39,611 nt of DNA, from assembly GCF_000513275.1 (NCBI RefSeq), contig NZ_CBVJ010000103.1, forward strand, positions 1 to 39,611, given 5' to 3'. A model generated the notes under the pieces. It had not been told where the DNA came from and did no database searches. It was given only the letters and a program-made list of their open reading frames with translations. The position numbers were made by a program, and so were the translations under genes. Of the stretch, positions 35,029-39,611 are shown one piece after another. Source of the DNA: Paenibacillus gorillae. Its GTDB lineage: Bacteria > Bacillota > Bacilli > Paenibacillales > Paenibacillaceae. The first letter of the stretch is position 1; every line of letters starts with the position of its first letter.

Positions 35029-36042
35029 TTATATGCGGCGAAGCTGTTTATTAGCAAGCGCCGGATGATCGGCATTGTAGTTGTCGGCTGGATTAATATC
35101 TGTACCCGGGGGCACGATCTCATCAATGCGGTCAAGTATATCTTCACTCAGCTCAATATCCGCTCCGCTCAACAGACTTTCCAACTGCTCCATCTTGCGA
35201 GGGCCGACGATGACCGAGCTCACTGCCGGATGCGAGCGAACAAAGGCAAGTGCAAGATGCGGCAGTGAAATGCCTGCTTCTTCTGCGAGTGCTGTAACTT
35301 TTCTAAGCGCATCTACTTTAGGCTGCAGAACCGGATTGGTCGTGTCGTACATTGACGGTCTGCCTGTAGCCCTATGGCTTGCATGAGGATCTGTACGCCC
35401 GGACAGCCATCCGCCGTTAAGCGGACTGTAGGTAAGAACGCCCATTCCGTAACGTTGAGCAGCCGGCAGAACAGCACCTTCCAGCTTTCTCGTAAAGATC
35501 GAGTACATCGGCTGCTCCGTCAGAAACCGGTGATGGCCTCCCTGCTTCGCCGCCCACTGCGCTTCAACGATTGCCTCGGCAGGAAAGGTCGAGGACCCGA
35601 TCGCCCGCACCTTGCCCTCATGGATCAGGTCAGACAACGCTGACAGTGTCTCGCTGATATCGGTATTATAATCCGGACGATGAATCTGATACAAATCAAT
35701 GTAATCTGTGCCCAGCCGGCGCAGACTATCCTCCACCGCATGTTTAACCCATCGAGCGGACCCGCCTTGCTGATTCCGGTCTGTACCCATTGGCAAACCG
35801 AATTTCGTAGCAAGAATAACATGCTCCCGGCGGCCCTTGAGCGCCTTTCCAACAATCTCCTCCGATTCTCCCATGGAGTAAACGTCGGCCGTGTCGATAA
35901 AGTTAATCCCTTCATCCAAAGCTTTATGAATAATTCGTATCGAATCGGAATGATCCGTGTTCCCCATGGCACCCAACATCATTGCCCCAAGCGTGATCTC
36001 ACTAACCGATATACCTGTCGATCCTAACATCCGATATTTCAT
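35029..36042 (-). CDS. Aldo/keto reductase
   Basis: 337-aa NADPH-dependent oxidoreductase with the (beta/alpha)8 fold. The catalytic tetrad is visible: Asp and Tyr in FIDTADVYSMGESEE, Lys in VILATKFGL, His in DLYQIHRPD. The C-terminal cofactor region is VSSVIVGPRKMEQL. Substrate is unspecified; members next to MerR regulators often reduce reactive aldehydes. ATG 36042 is chosen because GGGAGG is eight bases upstream and MKYRMLGSTGISVSEI is the standard start; 36114 would add 24 unrelated residues that read through the promoter. Confidence 0.92.
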   Translation of the reverse strand: MKYRMLGSTGISVSEITLGAMMLGAMGNTDHSDSIRIIHKALDEGINFIDTADVYSMGESEEIVGKALKGRREHVILATKFGLPMGTDRNQQGGSARWVKHAVEDSLRRLGTDYIDLYQIHRPDYNTDISETLSALSDLIHEGKVRAIGSSTFPAEAIVEAQWAAKQGGHHRFLTEQPMYSIFTRKLEGAVLPAAQRYGMGVLTYSPLNGGWLSGRTDPHASHRATGRPSMYDTTNPVLQPKVDALRKVTALAEEAGISLPHLALAFVRSHPAVSSVIVGPRKMEQLESLLSGADIELSEDILDRIDEIVPPGTDINPADNYNADHPALANKQLRRI

Positions 36043-36079
36043 TGTTGCTGCCTCCCTTATCAGTTGTCCTTGCTTCAAT

Positions 36080-36110
36080 AGCCTAATACGTGGAGTTGAC
36101 TCCACGTCAA
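36080..36110 (-). promoter_or_regulatory. MerR-type promoter of the aldo/keto reductase
   Basis: The 20-nt sequence ACGTGGAGTTGACTCCACGT (36088-36107) has perfect 9-bp arms. On the minus strand it lies between TTGACG (36110-36105) and a weak -10 TAGGCT (36085-36080) with a 19-base spacer, the over-long spacing that MerR activators correct. Confidence 0.7.
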
Positions 36111-36237
36111 GCAAGTTATTTCAAGATAGGGTCCGCCTAAACAAATACCGTTCAAAAAATGCAAGGAAGCACCCGAACGCAGCCTGATCTCCAGCCGCGA
36201 ACCGATGCCTATTGTTTTGGTTCTTATTTTAGTGAAT

Positions 36238-36945
36238 TTAGCATCTTACATGTTTACGCTTGAAACCAATAGCCCCTCTATCAACCGCCTTTTGAATACG
36301 TTCGGAAGCAATCAAGAAACTGCTTTTTTTCTTATCCCGGTCAACCTCTACCGGACCTATTTCCTTCGCTGTCTGCACCGCCTGATCATGGAGCTTCACA
36401 TAGGATAACCCTACCGTATAGACAAAATTATTCATCGAATATTTCGTTCGTTCTGGTGAATCATGAATCGTATTTTTCACCAATTCAAGCATATTCGCAA
36501 GCTTGCTCTCCGAAAACTCGTCATCCGGGCGATTCCCTAATAGCCAGCAGTAACAGCTCCAGCCCGCAGACATCTTCAGCTCCTCGCCGCTCGCGATCCA
36601 CTTATCAGCTACTTCTTGCGCAATGTCCGCTTCCGCCAGTGTAACTGCAACAACAAAATCAGATATCATATAAAAATAAGCTCCGTCGATCCAACGGTCA
36701 TAATCCGCTGCCGTCATCCCTTTCGGATCTGCAATGATCCCGGCAAAATACATAGCATCATAATTACCAGTCGCATAAAGCTGCTCTGCCAATGGCTGGT
36801 TTATTTTTGTTTTTCTAAAAATGGGCTTCATTTGACCCGTAGCCACGCCGAAAAGCGGCTCATGCGCGCCGTTGGATTGGTAGATTTTTTTGGTACGTTC
36901 CTTGCCTAGCGCTTCCAGCTCCTGCATAACCATTTCTAAATCCAT
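36238..36945 (-). CDS. DNA alkylation repair HEAT-repeat protein
   Basis: 235-aa protein of the AlkC/AlkD-type DNA alkylation repair family (PF08713). It is nearly all helical with HEAT-like repeats; LFGVATGQMKPIFRK near residue 31-46 and the central ISDFVVAVTLAEADIA region follow the family. Members remove alkylated bases without base flipping; this subgroup is less studied, so glycosylase activity is only likely. The ATG at 36945 has AAGGAAG about nine bases upstream. It lies 14 bases after the acetyltransferase stop, so both share a transcript. Confidence 0.85.
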   Translation of the reverse strand: MDLEMVMQELEALGKERTKKIYQSNGAHEPLFGVATGQMKPIFRKTKINQPLAEQLYATGNYDAMYFAGIIADPKGMTAADYDRWIDGAYFYMISDFVVAVTLAEADIAQEVADKWIASGEELKMSAGWSCYCWLLGNRPDDEFSESKLANMLELVKNTIHDSPERTKYSMNNFVYTVGLSYVKLHDQAVQTAKEIGPVEVDRDKKKSSFLIASERIQKAVDRGAIGFKRKHVRC

Positions 36946-36959
36946 CGCTTCACACTTCC

Positions 36960-37532
36960 TTATGTTCTTAGATAGTCTTCTTTAAGAATACTGTATATTT
37001 CTAAATCGACAATACCTTTACCTGCCCATAAAGCCGATTGCCTTAATGTTCCTTCTTTAATGAAGCCGTTCTTGAGCAATACCTTCTTGGAAGCCGCATT
37101 GTCAGGCATCACTTCAGCCTGAATTCGGTTGACGCTGACATCGTTGAACAAAAACTGGAGCAATAGTGTCACCGCATCCGTAGCGATTCCTTTGCCCCAA
37201 TGCGCTTCCGCTAAAAAGTAGCCAACCGTCACAGCATTTACCTTCTGGTTAAAGTCCATTGCCTCAATAATACCAAGCAGCCGATCAGGCTCAGCAGCTG
37301 CAAATATTCCCCACTTCACTCTGGACCTTTTATTATAGTCTCTGTCGAAATGGCTTATCATACTTTTGACCGTATCTTTATTATGCTTCGGAATAATGCC
37401 GCAAAATTCAAATACGGTGTCATTGTCATAGATTTGGAACACTTCGTCCAGATGACGAACCTCAATCTTACCCAATAGAATATCATCCGATTGGAGAATC
37501 GGAAACTGCCCATAAACGGCTTCAATGTTCAT
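36960..37532 (-). CDS. RimJ/RimL-type GNAT acetyltransferase
   Basis: 190-aa acetyl-CoA-dependent transferase. The motif A region TVGYFLAEAHWGKGIATDAV (WGKGIAT is the CoA loop) and the end VMPDNAASKKVLLKNGFIKEG are typical of the RimJ/RimL branch that modifies protein N-termini or small amines. ATG 37532 is chosen, with GGAGGAG ten bases upstream; an earlier ATG at 37586 would start within the previous terminator region. First gene of a two-gene unit with the alkylation repair gene. Confidence 0.88.
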   Translation of the reverse strand: MNIEAVYGQFPILQSDDILLGKIEVRHLDEVFQIYDNDTVFEFCGIIPKHNKDTVKSMISHFDRDYNKRSRVKWGIFAAAEPDRLLGIIEAMDFNQKVNAVTVGYFLAEAHWGKGIATDAVTLLLQFLFNDVSVNRIQAEVMPDNAASKKVLLKNGFIKEGTLRQSALWAGKGIVDLEIYSILKEDYLRT

Positions 37533-37597
37533 TCCGTCATCACTCCTCCTCAAAATGAGCTTAAATTGTTCATGTCGCTTTTTCAATGACTTAAAAG

Positions 37598-37629
37598 AAA
37601 AGGTAATGGCTAATGAGCCACTACCTTTT
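37598..37629 (-). terminator. Terminator of the SLH/Ig-like protein gene
   Basis: On the minus strand AAAAGGTAGTGGCT, loop CATT, AGCCATTACCTTTT, then CTTTT: 14 pairs including one G-T, just after the stop at 37656. Confidence 0.85.
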
Positions 37630-37655
37630 GCATCTGTGTTTATGATTCATCTAGC

Positions 37656-39611
37656 TTAGCTTAGTTTTGCCGTTTCAAGGAAACGTTGTAAAATAACAGT
37701 CGTCTCCGCGCGTGTAATGACGTCATCCGGCTTAAGCTGTCCTTGATTGCCGATGATAATCCCGTATTTGATGTTCAGTGCAGCTGCTTCTCTTGCAGAC
37801 AAATCCAGCGAGTTGACATCCTTGAAGGGTTCAAGCTGTTTGGTTACTTCACTGTCCGTGATCGTTGTCTCCATGCCGGCAAGCTTCATGGCTTTGGCCA
37901 GCAGCACCATGGCGTCTTCCCGGCTTAGCTTCTCGTTAGGATTGTACAGGCCGCCTTTGCTTGCCGTTACCAATCCATAGCTCTCCGCAATAGAAACCGT
38001 CTCGTAATACCATTGCCCGCTCTTGATGTCCGCATAGCTCGCAGGCTGTTCGAATACATGCAATCCTAGAGCCCGGATCAGCATCGCCGTGAATTCAGCT
38101 CGGGTAATTTGCTTGTTCGGCTGGAAGCTTGTTTCAGATACGCCTTGGACGATCAGCTTGGCTGCTGCTTGCTCAATATCATTTTTTGCCCAATGCTTCT
38201 GAATATCGGCAAACGTTTTTTCGTTCGCGATAACAGCGTAGACGCTGTTCGTCAGACTATTGATGACGGCAAAGGATTTTCCATTCTCCTTCACGATTCG
38301 AGTAGGTACGGGCGCGATTTTACCATCTTTAGCAATCGTAACGCCCGTTAGAGTCTTACCGGCCAAATTTGCCGCTTCCGGAATGGCGATCGCCCGCTCA
38401 ACAAAGTGGACGAACTTGTTAATTTCAATGGTTTTGCTGCTATGTGTTGCCGTTATCTTGAAATCAATTGCCGGCGAAACGAAGCTGGCTTTCCCTAATT
38501 TACTTGCGGCTGGTACGAGCTCGCTCGCCGGAACATTGGCAATCTCAATATTAATTGCCATATTGCGCAGCGCATCCTCTGAACCAAAACCCTTCGCAAT
38601 AAGACTCCAGTCGATACCATTGGCAGCAAGCGTATAAGAGGCAAGCTCTGTTTTAATCTGAATGGCTGCATTTTTATCATTTAATATTTTGATAAGCTGA
38701 CCGTTTAAGAGCAGAAGAACACGATCAGAATTATTGTAAACCGGAATCACAATAGACGGATTTTTCGGCAAGGTATCCAGATAACGCAACAATTTCGTAT
38801 CATCGAAGGTTACCGTTGTCACTTTATTACCGTTAATTACGACCGTTGTTCCTTTCCCAAGATCATTCAGCTTAACGCCATTGATCTCAATCTCCAGTCC
38901 AGTTCCGGGCTGAACGGGCGGCTGCACAGGCGGTTGGACCGGCGGAGTGGGGATATTCAAACTAAATGCAGCGGTCGACTGATTGCCTGCCGCATCGGTA
39001 ACGACCAGTGTATAGTCGCCGGATACCGCGATTCTCGTTCCAGATAGGAAAGGCTGGCCGTTCAGGGTAGCCGTGCCCTCGTTAAATCCAATCGTTAACG
39101 GACTCGTATAACTGCTTGTTCCCGCAGTCAGACCAGTAATGATCGGAGCTGTTTTATCGATCGTAAAGGAAACGGTTGTAACGTTGCCTGCTGCATCGGT
39201 CACAACGAGCGTATAGTCATCTTCTGCGCTGACAATTGCGCCGCTTACGAATGGATTGCCGTTCAAAGCTGCTGTTCCTTCATTGAACGTGATCGTTTGA
39301 TCCGTATTATAGCTGGAGCCATTAGTCACACCACTAACTACCGGAGCTGTTTTGTCGATGGTAAAAGCAAGAGTTGTAACGTTGCCCGCTGCGTCGGTTA
39401 CGACCAGCGTGTAATCATCTTCTACAGAAGCAGTCGAACCACTTGTGAATGGGGCTCCGTTCAACGTTGCCGTTCCTTCATCAAAAGTGATCGTCTTATC
39501 GGAGCTGTATATCGCTCCGTCCGCTACGCCTGTAACAGCTGGCTTTGTTTTATCAATAGTGAAATTGATCGTTGTTGCATTGCCCGCCGTATCGGTGACG
39601 ACCAGCGTGTA
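37656..39611 (-). CDS. S-layer-homology surface protein with tandem Ig-like repeats (5' end outside the window)
   Basis: Partial: the frame stays open through the right edge, so at least 651 residues are here and the signal peptide lies outside. From the edge inward there are one partial and three full 66-residue Ig-like repeats (ITFNEGTATLNG, DDYTLVVTDAAGNVTT), then a proline linker (PPVQPPVQPP). Next is a domain of about 200 residues that resembles the pre-SLH domain of the chitinase at 4248 (shared VPTR and NSVYAVI/NSIYTIV segments), followed by three SLH repeats (FADIQKHWA, ITRAEF; YADIKSGQW; FKDVNSLD, ITRAET). It should sit on the wall through SLH binding to pyruvylated polymer; the repeats act as spacer or adhesion modules. 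An internal ATG at 39464 is not the true start. Confidence 0.9.
   Translation of the reverse strand, partial: YTLVVTDTAGNATTINFTIDKTKPAVTGVADGAIYSSDKTITFDEGTATLNGAPFTSGSTASVEDDYTLVVTDAAGNVTTLAFTIDKTAPVVSGVTNGSSYNTDQTITFNEGTAALNGNPFVSGAIVSAEDDYTLVVTDAAGNVTTVSFTIDKTAPIITGLTAGTSSYTSPLTIGFNEGTATLNGQPFLSGTRIAVSGDYTLVVTDAAGNQSTAAFSLNIPTPPVQPPVQPPVQPGTGLEIEINGVKLNDLGKGTTVVINGNKVTTVTFDDTKLLRYLDTLPKNPSIVIPVYNNSDRVLLLLNGQLIKILNDKNAAIQIKTELASYTLAANGIDWSLIAKGFGSEDALRNMAINIEIANVPASELVPAASKLGKASFVSPAIDFKITATHSSKTIEINKFVHFVERAIAIPEAANLAGKTLTGVTIAKDGKIAPVPTRIVKENGKSFAVINSLTNSVYAVIANEKTFADIQKHWAKNDIEQAAAKLIVQGVSETSFQPNKQITRAEFTAMLIRALGLHVFEQPASYADIKSGQWYYETVSIAESYGLVTASKGGLYNPNEKLSREDAMVLLAKAMKLAGMETTITDSEVTKQLEPFKDVNSLDLSAREAAALNIKYGIIIGNQGQLKPDDVITRAETTVILQRFLETAKLS
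38949..39611 (-). repeat. 198-bp tandem coding repeats (Ig-like modules)
   Basis: Three full units at 39345-39542, 39147-39344 and 38949-39146 and a partial one to the edge, in exact 198-bp register. The unit nearest the linker is the most diverged (YTSPLTIGF, NQSTAAFSL), the outer ones are closer to each other. Confidence 0.88.

Overview
The window looks like chromosomal DNA from a Paenibacillus-type member of the Bacillota. The reasons are strong GGAGG-type ribosome binding sites, TTG and GTG starts, two S-layer-homology (SLH) surface proteins, a multidomain secreted chitinase, many OmpR-type two-component systems, and medium GC content. No rRNA, tRNA, CRISPR array, intact transposon or prophage module was seen. 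The genus is an inference; no marker gene is present.

Layout. 1-0.9 kb: gene-free repeat region (GCGAA/TTCGC-rich repeats with a 114-bp direct duplication, then AAAATG/CATTTT palindromes). 0.9-4 kb: stand-alone pyrE, an APC-family permease, and a divergent LysR regulator with an LTTR-type palindrome between the two promoters. 4.2-11.3 kb: secreted carbohydrate enzymes, a 1317-aa Fn3/GH18/SLH chitinase convergent with a clan GH-D (alpha-galactosidase-like) enzyme carrying an F5/8C domain. 11.5-12.4 kb: a DUF1801 protein and a second palindrome cluster. 12.4-17.7 kb: two OmpR/HK two-component systems in tandem, the first coupled to a lipoprotein gene, the second HssRS-like. 17.7-23.1 kb: membrane serine hydrolase, acetyltransferase, APH-fold kinase, and an AT-rich block of unrecognised genes. 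23.3-31 kb: DedA protein, methyl-accepting chemotaxis protein, cytosolic 5'-nucleotidase, a degenerate stretch, and a superfamily 1 helicase with a DUF2726 tail. 31-34.4 kb: a possible 24-aa peptide gene and a 7TM hybrid histidine kinase with two kinase cores. 34.5-37.6 kb: MerR regulator, aldo/keto reductase, DNA-alkylation-repair HEAT protein and RimJ/RimL-type acetyltransferase. 37.7 kb to the edge: an SLH protein with 198-bp tandem Ig-like repeats, cut off by the window end.

The main result is that seven genes (pyrE, the GH-D enzyme, the HssS-like kinase, an unknown AT-rich gene, the chemotaxis receptor, the helicase, the hybrid kinase) are each thrown out of frame by what reads as one surplus base at or beside a short A or T run. 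Removing one base in each restores a normal protein; four split genes become single genes. The uniform direction (+1, A/T runs) points to systematic assembly error rather than seven mutations, and any automatic annotation of this window will be wrong at these places.

No clear new multi-gene system was found. The best candidates for unknown biology are the restored helicase-DUF2726 protein, the two-core hybrid kinase with a 24-aa ORF just downstream, and the dispersed palindrome clusters.
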